A DNA stretch of 47,538 nt from Ignavibacteriales bacterium (GCA_026390585.1 JAPLFP010000188.1:1-47538); one strand, 5' to 3'; shown: positions 23,615-33,241, counted from the stretch's first letter. The notes: a model not told the origin generated them from the letters alone. Program-made: numbers and translations.

Positions 23615-25693
23615 CTATTTTAGATACACAACTTTCGAAGAGGCCCGTTGTTGATTCTCCCCATTCAATACGATGATGTATGACCCTGACGCAACGGTCC
23701 TGCCATGTTCGTCTGTCCCATCCCAGCGGACAACATTCTGTGTCGAAGATGTTTTTGCATCAAAAAGGGTTCTGATCCTCTGACCAAGCACATTGTAGAC
23801 AAAAATCCCAGATTGTTTGTTTTCCGGCGCTTGGAACCTGATCAAGACGGAGCCGTTAAAAGGATTCGGGTAGCAATTCTGCAACACCCACCCAGTGGGC
23901 ACCTGCACCACATCCGCTGAAATTGCACTCGCGACATCAGCCCGCGTGGAAAACTTCAGCCCCCACACGCGGTTGCCCAGATAGAGTGGATTTGTTTCGA
24001 CCTCGCAGAGATTGAGGCTGAAATCATACGTACCGTATTTCTGCAGAGTCTTTACAAGAAGCCGGTTCAGACCTTTCTTGACCGAGATCTTCTTTGTTTC
24101 ACTATAGTACATTGAAGAGCTGAAGGTCCTTGTCCCGTTGAATGTGTACGCCGGATTGCCGTTGACGTAGACCTTCATCGCTTCGTCTGAGCCCACCCAC
24201 AATTCGACTTCCTGGTCTGCCGGTACTTTGAAGTAGGCAAACGCATAACTGACGATTTGATCTGATGAACCAGGCTTGTAATAGTCGTTCAGGTTAATTC
24301 TATCATTGATGAAGTAGAAGCTCTGGCTCCACCCTCCCTCACCTGGAACGGGGGAAACAGCTGCTTCGTTGGAGATGAATTCATTATTCATCGGATCACT
24401 GATGCTTCCGATTGAAAATGGACCCCTTAGCAGCCAATCTCTGTTGCTCTGACCATAGATAGCACCCGGTTGCTGATTCTTTTTGAAGCGCCTCATCGTC
24501 GATTCGAGCGAGCCCCCAACGATCGAGATGGAATCGGGATTATTTGTACCAATCCCCTGGCGCTCTGCGAGGGTCACGTGTTCGATGTCGTCAGGATTGA
24601 GACCCATCAATCTCGCGCAAACGTGGTCGACCGCGACAGGATCGACACCCGCTACGATAGTGTTCATTCTCACGAGATTGGTGACTTTGCTGTTGCTGAC
24701 ACCAACGGGAGACGGCGTCTTTTGGGTTTCCAGACATGCGACAGCGTCAACGACAGAGAATTTGATCCTGGCCAGGAGGCAGAGATCGACAATTTCCTTG
24801 TCCGTCCAGTTATAGGGCGCCTCAGCCAAATGGAGCAACTTGTGTTTGTAACCATCCTGTGCAACGCCACTCGTCTTCGGCATACCATAAACTGAACTCG
24901 CGGCAAGCCCGATTTGGTTCTTCAGTGCCACGGTCATCCCCGGATCGTGGATTTTCATGACCGGGACCGTGATGTACACATCAGCATTGACGACATCCTG
25001 GTGGATGTAGTACTTGCCCCCCTGAGGCTGTGCATTCCCTCCTCCGGGCACATCGACCAGAAGGAGTTCACTCAACGGGTTGGTATCCGAATTGCCGTTC
25101 AAGTTCGAAAGCCGAAAGTCAACACCCTCGGCCAGCATTTCGTTCTTGAGCAACTGATATCCCGGTACATCGAATAGCTGAACCCATGCGGCATTCTTCG
25201 TTCCGGAGGCCTTCTCGTATGAAGTGTACGGTCGCGGTGAACCATCACCCACAACGATGTGAATCTTCCCATGATCAACCTCGTCGACAATTTTGACGAC
25301 AGCCCGGACAACACGAACATCCGTCACACCGCCGCTTCCGCTTGAGTCTTGTTGGACAATATTCGGCTTGATCAACACCTTGTCGCCGCTCTTGACAATT
25401 CCTCGAAGACCACCGCTGAGCACAATCGCTCGGCGCACCATTTGCTCGATGGTCGCTGCAGTTATTCCCGCGTCGGCAATGGGCGTTGGATTTGCCAGAG
25501 CGACATCATCCGATCGCACCAGCGCAACTTTCGTGGCCGTTGGAGCCCCCGCCGCTCGTTCGACCTGCGGGAAGAAGGACTGGTAGACACTACTCAGATG
25601 ATTGTGGGCCTGCGACAGATCCCACCACATCCATAGTGAGAAGGCGAGAACGAAAAGAGAGTATTTTCTCCATCGAATGGCCAATGTGCGCAT
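23615..25693 (-). CDS. DUF362 (PF04015) protein with a T9SS sorting domain
   Basis: 692 residues. N-terminal membrane/signal segment (about 10-28), then DUF362 (about 55-390) with VLIKPNIV, VVRAVVKIVDE, PVMKIHDPGMTVALKNQIG and the aspartate-rich GVDPVAVDHVCARLMG. A beta domain follows (about 450-590, with LWVGSDEAMKVYVNG, PA14-like), and the end is a T9SS type A sorting domain (NCYPNPFNGSVLIRF.. YNVLGQRIRTL .. GSYIIVL), which targets it to the cell surface or medium. DUF362 is often tied to iron-sulfur proteins or cytoplasmic enzymes; surface export is unusual. AAGG site before the ATG. A second DUF362 protein lies at 37118-38302. Confidence 0.9.
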   Translation of the reverse strand: MRTLAIRWRKYSLFVLAFSLWMWWDLSQAHNHLSSVYQSFFPQVERAAGAPTATKVALVRSDDVALANPTPIADAGITAATIEQMVRRAIVLSGGLRGIVKSGDKVLIKPNIVQQDSSGSGGVTDVRVVRAVVKIVDEVDHGKIHIVVGDGSPRPYTSYEKASGTKNAAWVQLFDVPGYQLLKNEMLAEGVDFRLSNLNGNSDTNPLSELLLVDVPGGGNAQPQGGKYYIHQDVVNADVYITVPVMKIHDPGMTVALKNQIGLAASSVYGMPKTSGVAQDGYKHKLLHLAEAPYNWTDKEIVDLCLLARIKFSVVDAVACLETQKTPSPVGVSNSKVTNLVRMNTIVAGVDPVAVDHVCARLMGLNPDDIEHVTLAERQGIGTNNPDSISIVGGSLESTMRRFKKNQQPGAIYGQSNRDWLLRGPFSIGSISDPMNNEFISNEAAVSPVPGEGGWSQSFYFINDRINLNDYYKPGSSDQIVSYAFAYFKVPADQEVELWVGSDEAMKVYVNGNPAYTFNGTRTFSSSMYYSETKKISVKKGLNRLLVKTLQKYGTYDFSLNLCEVETNPLYLGNRVWGLKFSTRADVASAISADVVQVPTGWVLQNCYPNPFNGSVLIRFQAPENKQSGIFVYNVLGQRIRTLFDAKTSSTQNVVRWDGTDEHGRTVASGSYIIVLNGENQQRASSKVVYLK

Positions 25694-25707
25694 GCTTTAT
25701 TCCTTTG

Positions 25708-26538
25708 TCACACGTATGAATACAGGACTCCGGCGATGTACGAGAAAACCAACGTCAGCACGAGGAAGAACACCAGCACTTTTGTGCCGAGCATCGTTTT
25801 GTAGGCGTACAGTGTCTCGAGTTTGGTCGCAGGGCCTGCGAGAAAAAATGCTAGCGTAGCACCTTTGCTCATTCCCATTTCCATCAATGTCTGCATGAAA
25901 GGAATGGCAGATCCGCCACAGGTGTAGAACGGCACTCCCATTCCAATGGCAACGAGAGTACTCACTTTCGCATTCCCCCCAAGAAGGCGGGCGATGACTT
26001 CGGGAGCGATGAGCGCCCGAACGGCAGCGCTCAGGAGGATCGCAAGCGAGAAGAACTTCAGCATATAGAGCGCGTTCCCAAGGATCTCCTTCGAGAGAGG
26101 CCGTGCGATAGGCGGTTGACCCTCTTCCGTCGGTGGATTGCGTTGAGAAGGGTACTGAAGAACCTTGATACTGATGAAGCCTCCGACGATCGCAAACACG
26201 AAAGCCGCAAGGGTCCTGACAACCGCCATCTCCATCCCCAACTGTGTCGCCGTGAGGAAGAACACTGTAGGATTCATCAAAGGAGAGGCAATGATGAAAG
26301 CGACAATGGCGCTGAATGGTACCCCGACGGTCAGAAACGATAAACCGATAGGAATGGCGGCATATGTCGGCAACGGAGAAACGAGGCCGACGAGGGCTGC
26401 CAGGAATATTGTTTCGTATTGGCTTTGCAGTGAGAAATTGAATTTCCTTCCGCGAAAGTACCGGGTCACAGCAATGTTCAAGGCGATACTCAGAAGGAGA
26501 TACGGGAGGACTTTCAGGAACAATTCGACGAAATACAC
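25708..26538 (-). CDS. ArsP-type (PF03773) permease
   Basis: 276 residues, about eight membrane segments. Family marks: SPLPTYAAIPIGLSFLTVG, ASPLMNPTVFFLT, and GVPFYTCGGSAIPFMQTL with the conserved Cys-Gly pair, then FFLAGPATKLETL. ArsP relatives export organoarsenicals; others are of unknown substrate. The start is GTG with AGGA five bases upstream. It ends 14 bases before the DUF362/T9SS gene, so the two are probably cotranscribed. Confidence 0.85.
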   Translation of the reverse strand: MYFVELFLKVLPYLLLSIALNIAVTRYFRGRKFNFSLQSQYETIFLAALVGLVSPLPTYAAIPIGLSFLTVGVPFSAIVAFIIASPLMNPTVFFLTATQLGMEMAVVRTLAAFVFAIVGGFISIKVLQYPSQRNPPTEEGQPPIARPLSKEILGNALYMLKFFSLAILLSAAVRALIAPEVIARLLGGNAKVSTLVAIGMGVPFYTCGGSAIPFMQTLMEMGMSKGATLAFFLAGPATKLETLYAYKTMLGTKVLVFFLVLTLVFSYIAGVLYSYV

Positions 26539-26699
26539 GACAATCCTGAGTGTGTACGTTCCTTCAAACCAGCCGTGTATTTGATGGTAGATTTCGATGG
26601 TCCGGTGCCTGAAGTGTCAGGGAAGATATTCGGTACTTCTTGGCTGAAAAGCCAGAAGAACTTGAACAGACCGAGGCAGTCAGCGAGGCCCGTTGTCAT
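26514..26699 (-). CDS. Possible small protein overlapping the permease start
   Basis: An ATG at 26699 opens 61 codons that overlap the permease start by 25 bases. It contains LADCLGLFKFFWLFSQEVPN, then a polar Ser/Thr tail ending in Cys. No family recognised, and the GGAAGG before the ATG is too close to be a normal ribosome site. It may be only a chance frame filling the 180-base gap to the methyltransferase-like gene. Confidence 0.25.
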   Translation of the reverse strand: MTTGLADCLGLFKFFWLFSQEVPNIFPDTSGTGPSKSTIKYTAGLKERTHSGLSCISSNCS

Positions 26700-26718
26700 C
26701 CTTCCGGAGTTCCCGCGT

Positions 26719-27285
26719 TCAGAAGACTCCAGGAATCAGCCGCTTCGTCGACTTACAGTAGCGCGTGTATTCGTCGCCGAACGCGTCAACGAGTGCTTCT
26801 TCTTCAACGCGAATCCTGTAGAGGAATGCTGCACAGATCGGAGGAAAGATCACTACGATGCTGATGACATTCGCGAAGCAGAGTCCCAGTCCAAGAAAAG
26901 AGAGTATGCTGCCCGCGTATGCCGGATGACGAACAAAGCGATAGATCCCTTCGCTGACGATCCGATGATCTTTCATGATCGCCACATCTACGGTAAATTG
27001 GTGCCTCAATGAGAAAATGGCGATCCAACGTATGAGCAATCCGCAAATGATCACAACGATGCCAACAATCGGGAACACCGGGGATCCACCCCCGAAGTAT
27101 CCAACGCGTTGAAAACTCAGCACCACCCCAATGTTCACGGAGATGAAAATGGTCATCCAGAGGATTCTCAATGACGATTTGTCGAATCGTGCATCCGTCG
27201 AAAGAGAGCGTTTAACGCGGGAGAGAACAATTTCCGATCCTAGCCAAATGGCAGAGACCGCTATGATGATGATGCCAAGATCCAT
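26719..27285 (-). CDS. Isoprenylcysteine carboxyl methyltransferase-like (ICMT/PEMT) membrane enzyme
   Basis: 188 residues with about five membrane segments. The C-terminal half has the family core: HQFTVDVAIMKDHRIVSEGIYRFVRHPAYAG (shown in two parts by the eye: IVSEGIYRFVRHPAYAG), then RIRVEEEALVDAFGDEYTRY. These bind S-adenosylmethionine in a membrane pocket and methylate lipids or small thiol/amine substrates in bacteria; the substrate here is unknown. Weak AAGG site. It follows a 59-residue membrane protein by 81 bases. Confidence 0.85.
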   Translation of the reverse strand: MDLGIIIIAVSAIWLGSEIVLSRVKRSLSTDARFDKSSLRILWMTIFISVNIGVVLSFQRVGYFGGGSPVFPIVGIVVIICGLLIRWIAIFSLRHQFTVDVAIMKDHRIVSEGIYRFVRHPAYAGSILSFLGLGLCFANVISIVVIFPPICAAFLYRIRVEEEALVDAFGDEYTRYCKSTKRLIPGVF

Positions 27286-27366
27286 AGTTTTGTTTTCCTT
27301 TCCTCTGCCAAGAAATTTCCGCGGACGTTTGGCTGGACGGGCCTTCGGTCCAGAGTTTGTCGGACA

Positions 27367-27546
27367 TCAGGGTTTCCACGGCTCAAAGCTCCGTGCTGGG
27401 TGCATCTTTTCTGGAGCCTCCGAGTCTCGCCCGAATCTGAACTCCTGCAGCACAAGCACCATGAGCACGACGATAAGAAGATTCCAGATTCCACCTGCAA
27501 TCCAGCCCGTGCAAGACCACCCGTTCGTTCCTCGTTCGTTGATCAT
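27367..27546 (-). CDS. Small single-pass membrane protein, 59 residues
   Basis: ATG 27546 to TGA 27367. The product has a polar start, one clear membrane segment (about residues 15-34: WIAGGIWNLLIVVLMVLVLQ), then a charged tail FRFGRDSEAPEK. It starts 18 bases after the SRPBCC gene stop and ends 81 bases before the methyltransferase-like gene, fitting into the same operon. The hydrophobic pattern is convincing but the ribosome site is weak. Confidence 0.5.
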   Translation of the reverse strand: MINERGTNGWSCTGWIAGGIWNLLIVVLMVLVLQEFRFGRDSEAPEKMHPARSFEPWKP

Positions 27547-27564
27547 AGCACGCGCTACTTCATC

Positions 27565-28053
27565 TCACGGATGTTTCAGAACCTTGCCTGTCTCCAAGTA
27601 ATGATTCATGGCTTCTTCCCAATCTTTGAGGTCCCTCTCAAACATCTTCTTGATTGCATGTCTATTGATTTCGTTACCAAGCTCGGTCAGACCTGTGTAA
27701 GTATACCTGACTGTGGCGTTCGTGTGATCCTTCGACGAGGCAGCGCATTCGATGTCAATGACCCAATATCGGTTTGCCGTCGACACGATGTATTCTATAA
27801 GATGATTCTCGACCTTGCACCTGGATACAATCCAGGCATAGTTGCTTTCACCATGGTCGTGTCCTTGTGTCGTGAACACCATTCCCTCTTCGATTTGTTC
27901 CGATTTCGGAAAGAGTATGGAAGGATTCCATCCATCTGCCCATTTCTTTTCCTCAATCGCGCCAAAGAGCGGAAAGACTTTTTCCACAGCTCCATTCAAT
28001 ATGATAGTTGCAGTTCGGGAGAGTCGTTCAGCTTTAAATGATTTATCGACCAT
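27565..28053 (-). CDS. SRPBCC (START-like) family protein
   Basis: 162 residues: an N-terminal strand TATIILNGAVEKVFPLFG typical of the family, then a beta-rich core (YAWIVSRCKVENHLIEYIV, ATVRYTYTGLTELG) and a long C-terminal helix (KMFERDLKDWEEAMNHYLETG). The fold makes a deep hydrophobic pocket for lipids or small molecules. GGAAG ribosome site. First gene of the probable run SRPBCC, small membrane protein, ICMT-like enzyme, permease; a lipophilic substrate shared with the methyltransferase is conceivable but not shown. Confidence 0.8.
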   Translation of the reverse strand: MVDKSFKAERLSRTATIILNGAVEKVFPLFGAIEEKKWADGWNPSILFPKSEQIEEGMVFTTQGHDHGESNYAWIVSRCKVENHLIEYIVSTANRYWVIDIECAASSKDHTNATVRYTYTGLTELGNEINRHAIKKMFERDLKDWEEAMNHYLETGKVLKHP

Positions 28054-28241
28054 TGCGTTCTTCCTTCGACATCAAAACGCCAGTGCGAGCGAAATACATG
28101 GACCACTTACGCTATCGCGGTTCCTGCAAATCGACTGCTCTTCATGAGAGGCAAGACGCAATGGTCACCCACTGAAATATCATCCAGCGCTTTCAACGCT
28201 GACAACGCGCCCAAAACAAATTGGACCTGCTTATCCTAACT

Positions 28242-29777
28242 TCATCGTCTTGATTGCCACCAATCATCCCACTGCGACGGTGCGGCAAAGTCATGGCCAG
28301 TTTCTCTTCTCAAAGCGTTCATTGCACTGGCCACTTCGTTCGGTGTACCGAGCCACAAGATTTGGAGAAGCATGTACGCGCGCCGTTCAGATTTCCTCTC
28401 CTTCCAGGTGCGTGCCCAGGCTGCTGTGATCGTATCGACGGATTTGTACTCCGTCGTAACCCGGCTGACTGTATCCGAGGCAGAAGATCCACCACCGGGA
28501 AGATTGTCGAGCATGGTGGTCAATGTGTTGTAGTAATCCGACGATGGGGTAAACGTAGTCATAACGCTGTCGATCTCCAGCACGTCCTTCACAGCGTCAA
28601 AACCTGAGATCAACCGACGTATGTCTGAAAACGTCTGCGGGGCCATGATTGCCCTTCTGGTTGCAGCGTCTACCGCGGCTTGCAGCGAAGCGATCTGATG
28701 GTTGCGAATGGGGTCGAGGGCCAGGGATGAGCGTCGAAGCGATTCCAATGCATGAGACAACATCTTGCGTGAGAGGTCAATCTCCAGCGTATCGGGGCTG
28801 GCACTATATTTTTCCGCAAGATCGACCAATGCTCGAAACGTATTCTGACTCTTGACCAGAAAGAACGGAAAAAGATATGGCGGGTTCAGAGGTTTCCTGA
28901 CAAGGAAGTCAGCCGTTGCTTTATCATGTCTGTATTCCTCGATCTGCGGACCGGAAACTGGATTGCGCCGCAATCGGGATGTCTGAAAAACCGAGACATT
29001 TGATCGCCCGAGTAAGGAATCCAAATCACGCGCCAAAAAATAGCCATCGTTGGAGTCGCGCCACATATGGGTCCCCCTGGTGAACACCAACACCTTATGG
29101 TTCGGGTGCTGAGCCAGGTATCGCATCAGGCGTGACGAAGTCTCTCGATCCCTGACGGCAGCATCCCATTGCGATTTCATCGCGTAGAGATGTTGGCGAG
29201 GCTTGCTACGAACATCCTGGTAGCCATACGGCGGGTCGGACTCTGGTCCTAAGATCTCAAGCGAAAGTGTGAGGCTTGGATTCAGACGAATGAGAGAATC
29301 GATCGTGGTCTTGATAACTCGAAGTCGATCACAGAATTGCAGATAGTCGACGCTAAGCTGCTTCGTGAGGTATGCGTCTGATCCGAATTTCGCTTGCTCA
29401 TCGATCAGGAAACGCATCAATGGATATCGGTCACCCGTCTTCAGGAAATCATTGAGGATCATTTCACCCTGCTGGCCCAGTTCCAAGGCCAGGGCAAGCT
29501 TGTGAGGCAATGATGTGTCAGACGGGTTCTGTTGAAGTCGATTGAGCCAGTACTCGAGAAGGGAGGTTACGCAACGAGAGTTGGTGATGTGCCCGGGATA
29601 CGAATCGCCAAACATGACTACGCGACTCTTGCTCAGTTCCCTTACCAATAGAGTATTGAGTGAATCCAGATGATGGTATGCCTGAGGCTTCGGCCGTCGC
29701 GGGTCATCCGGCGCGCACTGAATGAGAAGGAAGGCAAGCATCAGAGAAACCAATTGCCTAAGCGGTGTGCAATTCAT
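28242..29777 (-). CDS. Lipoprotein, possibly ChaN/erythromycin-esterase-like fold
   Basis: 511 residues from ATG 29777, which has GGGAG upstream and opens the lipoprotein signal MNCTPLRQLVSLMLAFLLIQC. After the Cys, SRVVMFGDSYPGHITNSRCV and later VLVFTRGTHMWRDSNDGYFLARDL recall the two conserved blocks (LGExxH and HNxH) of ChaN/EreA-type proteins, though the catalytic Glu is absent. The C-terminal 200 residues are helical and unassigned, ending WDDWWQSRR. The 188-base gap after it to the SRPBCC start contains only a small CAGCG/CGCTG fold. Confidence 0.6.
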   Translation of the reverse strand: MNCTPLRQLVSLMLAFLLIQCAPDDPRRPKPQAYHHLDSLNTLLVRELSKSRVVMFGDSYPGHITNSRCVTSLLEYWLNRLQQNPSDTSLPHKLALALELGQQGEMILNDFLKTGDRYPLMRFLIDEQAKFGSDAYLTKQLSVDYLQFCDRLRVIKTTIDSLIRLNPSLTLSLEILGPESDPPYGYQDVRSKPRQHLYAMKSQWDAAVRDRETSSRLMRYLAQHPNHKVLVFTRGTHMWRDSNDGYFLARDLDSLLGRSNVSVFQTSRLRRNPVSGPQIEEYRHDKATADFLVRKPLNPPYLFPFFLVKSQNTFRALVDLAEKYSASPDTLEIDLSRKMLSHALESLRRSSLALDPIRNHQIASLQAAVDAATRRAIMAPQTFSDIRRLISGFDAVKDVLEIDSVMTTFTPSSDYYNTLTTMLDNLPGGGSSASDTVSRVTTEYKSVDTITAAWARTWKERKSERRAYMLLQILWLGTPNEVASAMNALRRETGHDFAAPSQWDDWWQSRR

Positions 29778-29957
29778 GATCACTCCCAAATTGAGCGAGT
29801 GGATGCGCCCAGCATTGCTCTGTGACAACTTTGACTTGGCACTAGCCTCCCCATCCTGGCCCACGAACGTTTTCCCGCCATCGTTCTGGTAGGGTCGGTT
29901 TGGCGTTTGTTATGCAGTCGTTGTCTTGCGAACTCAATGCTCCGAAGTATCAAAGCC

Positions 29958-31850
29958 TCACTTGCCTGTTCTGACGTACTCGATTGCTCTTTCCAGCACC
30001 TCATCCCTTGCTTCCTTGACACCCTTGATGGTGGGTTTCACCAAGATTGTCGGCTTGATTCCGACTCCATGGTGTCGCGAGCCATCGTAATTGGTTGCCC
30101 GAAGAGCAGTCCAAACAAAGTCATAACCGCTCGGAAGCGTGAGCCAGTGGATATTGCCGTTTGTGCCTGCGGTCGGCTCGCCGATGATCTTGCCGAGCTT
30201 GTAGTGCTCAACTATCGATAGGTGGTGTTCGGCTTGGCTTACGGCGCGGCCTCCCGTCAAGAAGACGATTGTCCCAGCGAATCTCGGCGCCTCGGGAGCG
30301 ATGAGAGTTTTTTCCGTGGGGACAAATACCATGTCGGTCCGGTCAGGGCGCGTCACCAAAGGGTAGAAGTACGGCATAGGGCTCACAGATGAATCAATCA
30401 AGTGAGGAAGAAAACTGCCCCCAATATTGTTGGGATATCCGCGTAGGTCGAAGATTACTGCTCGCGCTTTTGAGAGCTGAATCAAAGCAGATTTGAAATC
30501 TTCACGGGTTATCCATTCCAAGTCAACGTAGTACAGGCCCTTTTCGATCTCTCGCGGTCTTGCAGCAGGATCATGCCAACGATTTGTATCTTTGGAAACA
30601 GTCGATTGAGCGAAATGGATCACTCGTGCACGAGCACTGCCCGTTTGAACCCGAAGAGACATCGTTCGATTGCCCTCGACGAAAGGAAAAGCGAACGACG
30701 ACCACCATCGTTTCCATTGACTCGTCGCACCCGGGATGAACTGTTCTTGTTCGGCGAGAAACCGGCTCGACGGCACTCCGTTAACCTCTGTGATTATGTC
30801 GCCCATGGTAATGAGAGATTTGTTGTTCGGAGATAATGACTTGACTACTAGTTGATTCTCTGCCCATGTTACGTTAAATGGGAGTTTCCAATCTATGTAT
30901 TTGCCTTTGAACCGTCGATAATAAGAGGCAAAACCGTGGCTGTCCCGCAACCTTGCTTGCATTCGACGAAGCGTTTTCTGAAATGAGACTTCATCGGAAT
31001 CGAGGGCCGCGCGAACCAGAGTCTGGCGAAGCTCCGTGATCCAATCGATCTTAACGTCATCGAAATACGGGTAGAAATGCTGAATGACGTTCCATGCGAT
31101 TGCAACGTCGGCCAGCCTTGTGTGACGATCGAATGCAGAGGGCGCGAAAGAGTTAGACAAGAGCGGCCTTGACGACCGATCAAAATGAGGCAAGGTTCCG
31201 AGAGAGTCCGTGTAGAGAGAAAGCGGAATCAGACACGAGATGCGAGGCCCCAGGTCAGCGATGAAAGGTTTTGCCGGCGATGGAAAAGCGGCTTGCTCAG
31301 GGAATGATTCCCTCTCCGACCTCACGCTTCTATAGTGATACGGGTCAGAATAGTCAGGGCCTGAGTGGACCCAAGCAAGAAGTTTGGTCGAAGTTCCGTT
31401 TTTCGGAGGAAGAAGTTCAATCGGCAGTTTCGGCACGACGCCCTTGACAAAGACACGAACAGTTGGCGCGATCAGACGAAGGGTGCCTTGAAGAAGACGG
31501 GCGAGCTCTTTGGGACCGCTGGCTTTTTCAATGGATTTCATGCCTGCAATTGCGAATGCATTCCAACTATTCTTGGCAGCTTCATCGCTCGGATGGAAAT
31601 ATCGGACGTAACCAAGGAGTCTTGAAAAAGCGATGATGTTGTCCAGCTCTTGCGTGCTTAATCGTTTGGGTGGATCACCAGCTATCGATAGGCTGTCGGG
31701 AATTCCGCGAGAAGACGACAAGTCACAATAACATGTGGCCGCGTCAGTGATCCGTGGAGTGGGTGCAAGAATCAAGAGCACGGCGAGCGCACACAGGATA
31801 TTAGCAGGTACCAAACGAAGGGAACGGGTTTTGACAAAGATCCGGTTCAT
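29958..31850 (-). CDS. Exported S41-family peptidase
   Basis: 630 residues. Signal segment (about 14-38). A long N-terminal helical part (about 60-330, including VAIAWNVIQHFYPYFDDVKIDW, typical of this subgroup), a PDZ-like stretch (MGDIITEVNGVPSSRF), then the S41 catalytic core: ARAVIFDLRGYPN, GGRAVSQAEHHL with the candidate nucleophile S538, and GKIIGEPTAGTNGN. S41 enzymes cut C-terminal residues of cell-envelope proteins; this long form without the classic prc flanks is common in Bacteroidota. Its ribosome site is weak. Confidence 0.88.
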   Translation of the reverse strand: MNRIFVKTRSLRLVPANILCALAVLLILAPTPRITDAATCYCDLSSSRGIPDSLSIAGDPPKRLSTQELDNIIAFSRLLGYVRYFHPSDEAAKNSWNAFAIAGMKSIEKASGPKELARLLQGTLRLIAPTVRVFVKGVVPKLPIELLPPKNGTSTKLLAWVHSGPDYSDPYHYRSVRSERESFPEQAAFPSPAKPFIADLGPRISCLIPLSLYTDSLGTLPHFDRSSRPLLSNSFAPSAFDRHTRLADVAIAWNVIQHFYPYFDDVKIDWITELRQTLVRAALDSDEVSFQKTLRRMQARLRDSHGFASYYRRFKGKYIDWKLPFNVTWAENQLVVKSLSPNNKSLITMGDIITEVNGVPSSRFLAEQEQFIPGATSQWKRWWSSFAFPFVEGNRTMSLRVQTGSARARVIHFAQSTVSKDTNRWHDPAARPREIEKGLYYVDLEWITREDFKSALIQLSKARAVIFDLRGYPNNIGGSFLPHLIDSSVSPMPYFYPLVTRPDRTDMVFVPTEKTLIAPEAPRFAGTIVFLTGGRAVSQAEHHLSIVEHYKLGKIIGEPTAGTNGNIHWLTLPSGYDFVWTALRATNYDGSRHHGVGIKPTILVKPTIKGVKEARDEVLERAIEYVRTGK

Positions 31851-31931
31851 TGCTATGTCTTTACGTTACATGCAATAATGTTACCAAGTGGAAATGAGCA
31901 ATAAAAGCAGACTCGCTTACGGAGCAAACAG

Positions 31932-32090
31932 ATGACGCATAACGTCTAGGCAAACCGCCTGCCCGCCGAAACGTTAGTGTAGGCGGGTCTACCCGCCGTG
32001 CTACTGCGTCTTTTGTTCCGCTCTTCGAATCTCCCGCTTTTTGGAGGCGGGACCTTTTGGCGGGCAGTGCCGTTGTCCGATACGCTGGTG
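31932..32090. repeat. Compound palindromic region between rsgA and the S41 peptidase gene
   Basis: Three nested folds: outer CTGCCCGCC (around 31960) against GGCGGGCAG (around 32077); inner GGCGGG-TCTA-CCCGCC (31982-31997); and TCCCGC/GCGGGA (about 32032-32053). GCATAACGT and ACGTTAG also form an inverted pair at the left end. The layout resembles an integron attC site or a REP-like element. No reading frame of substance. Confidence 0.5.
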
Positions 32091-32110
32091 AGATTCGGCC
32101 GTATGGTCCA

Positions 32111-33187
32111 TCAAGACGAAGGTTTTCGCTTCTTAAGCTGTTGCATTGCAGTCTTGATCATTCGCCCAAACTGCCTGTCTTTCTTGCGTCTTTGCACGTA
32201 GGACATTTGGTGGAATTCGGATTCCTTCATCAGTTTCAAGTAGCTCTGGTACCTGGCCTCATTCAGAGCGCCGCTTTGAACTGCGTCCAGGATTGCGCAA
32301 CCGACTTCGACGGAATGTGTGCAATCGTGAAATCGACAACGCTTCGAAAGTTCATGAATATCAGAGAAGCTCTCGTCAACACTGGCACTTACGGCCATCA
32401 TTCCCAGTTCCCTTATGCCCGGAGTATCGACTAGGAGTGCTCCGCTGTCTAGGACTGTCATTTGACGGCGTGCCGTTGTATGCCTTCCCCTGCTGTCCTT
32501 TTCACGAACAGGATTTGTTTCGAATGCCTCGCAACCGAGAAGATGGTTCAGAAGTGTAGTCTTGCCCACACCCGAGGATCCAAGCAAGCAATATGTCTTC
32601 CCTTTTTGCAGTGCTTGCCTGACTATCTCGAGTCCCATTTCAGTTTTATTGCTAAATGCGATGATCCTTGCGTTGATTCGCGCATCTCGAATGTCTGAAA
32701 TCCGTTTCTCCAATTCCTCTGCGCTGACAAGATCGCTCTTGCTGAGCAAGATGACAGGCTCGACATGGCCCTCATTGACCATCACGAGATATCGCTCCAT
32801 ACGGCGAAGGTTGAAATTGAGATCGCACGATTGCATGATGAAGGCGACATCGATATTCGAAGCGATCATCTGGTATTCAACTTTGTTGCCGGCGGATTTG
32901 CGCCGCAAGAAAGTCCTTCTTGCGAAGAGCTCATGGATGATTGCGAGTGTGCCATCATTGTGGTACTGAACGAATACCCAGTCCCCAACGCAGGGGAGCT
33001 CTTGGCTCGAGTCGGCAGAAAAGATGAGCTTGCCTGTAGGCTCCGCTTGAACTTCATTGTGCTCGTTCCGAACGAGATATCGGTCTCTGTCGACTCTGGT
33101 TACGCGCGCGATAGCGAAGTCTGGTGACTGTAGCCCCCCACGTTTCTCTTCAAACCAACTGTCAAATCCGAGATCTGCTAATTCCAT
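32111..33187 (-). CDS. rsgA: Ribosome small-subunit-dependent GTPase A (RsgA)
   Basis: 358 residues: N-terminal OB-fold (about 22-88), then a circularly permuted GTPase with G4 (SKSD, 149-152) ahead of G1 (GSSGVGKT, 203-210) and G3 (DTPG, 254-257), then the zinc knuckle C284-x4-C289-x-H291-x5-C297. This order is diagnostic. RsgA helps mature the 30S subunit and releases RbfA. GAGGA ribosome site. The basic C-terminus (QRRKKDRQFGRM) also fits. It is flanked on both sides by hairpin-rich DNA, so a mobile origin or an extra copy is possible. Confidence 0.95.
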   Translation of the reverse strand: MELADLGFDSWFEEKRGGLQSPDFAIARVTRVDRDRYLVRNEHNEVQAEPTGKLIFSADSSQELPCVGDWVFVQYHNDGTLAIIHELFARRTFLRRKSAGNKVEYQMIASNIDVAFIMQSCDLNFNLRRMERYLVMVNEGHVEPVILLSKSDLVSAEELEKRISDIRDARINARIIAFSNKTEMGLEIVRQALQKGKTYCLLGSSGVGKTTLLNHLLGCEAFETNPVREKDSRGRHTTARRQMTVLDSGALLVDTPGIRELGMMAVSASVDESFSDIHELSKRCRFHDCTHSVEVGCAILDAVQSGALNEARYQSYLKLMKESEFHQMSYVQRRKKDRQFGRMIKTAMQQLKKRKPSS

Positions 33188-33241
33188 TTGATATCCTCAG
33201 TATTGCAAGCGACCAAGGCCGCCGCCCATAGCACCTAACCC

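Noticed and set aside
26514-26699. Small frame before the permease
   Set aside because: Kept only as a low-confidence feature: poor ribosome site, no family, no conserved motif; not used for any finding.
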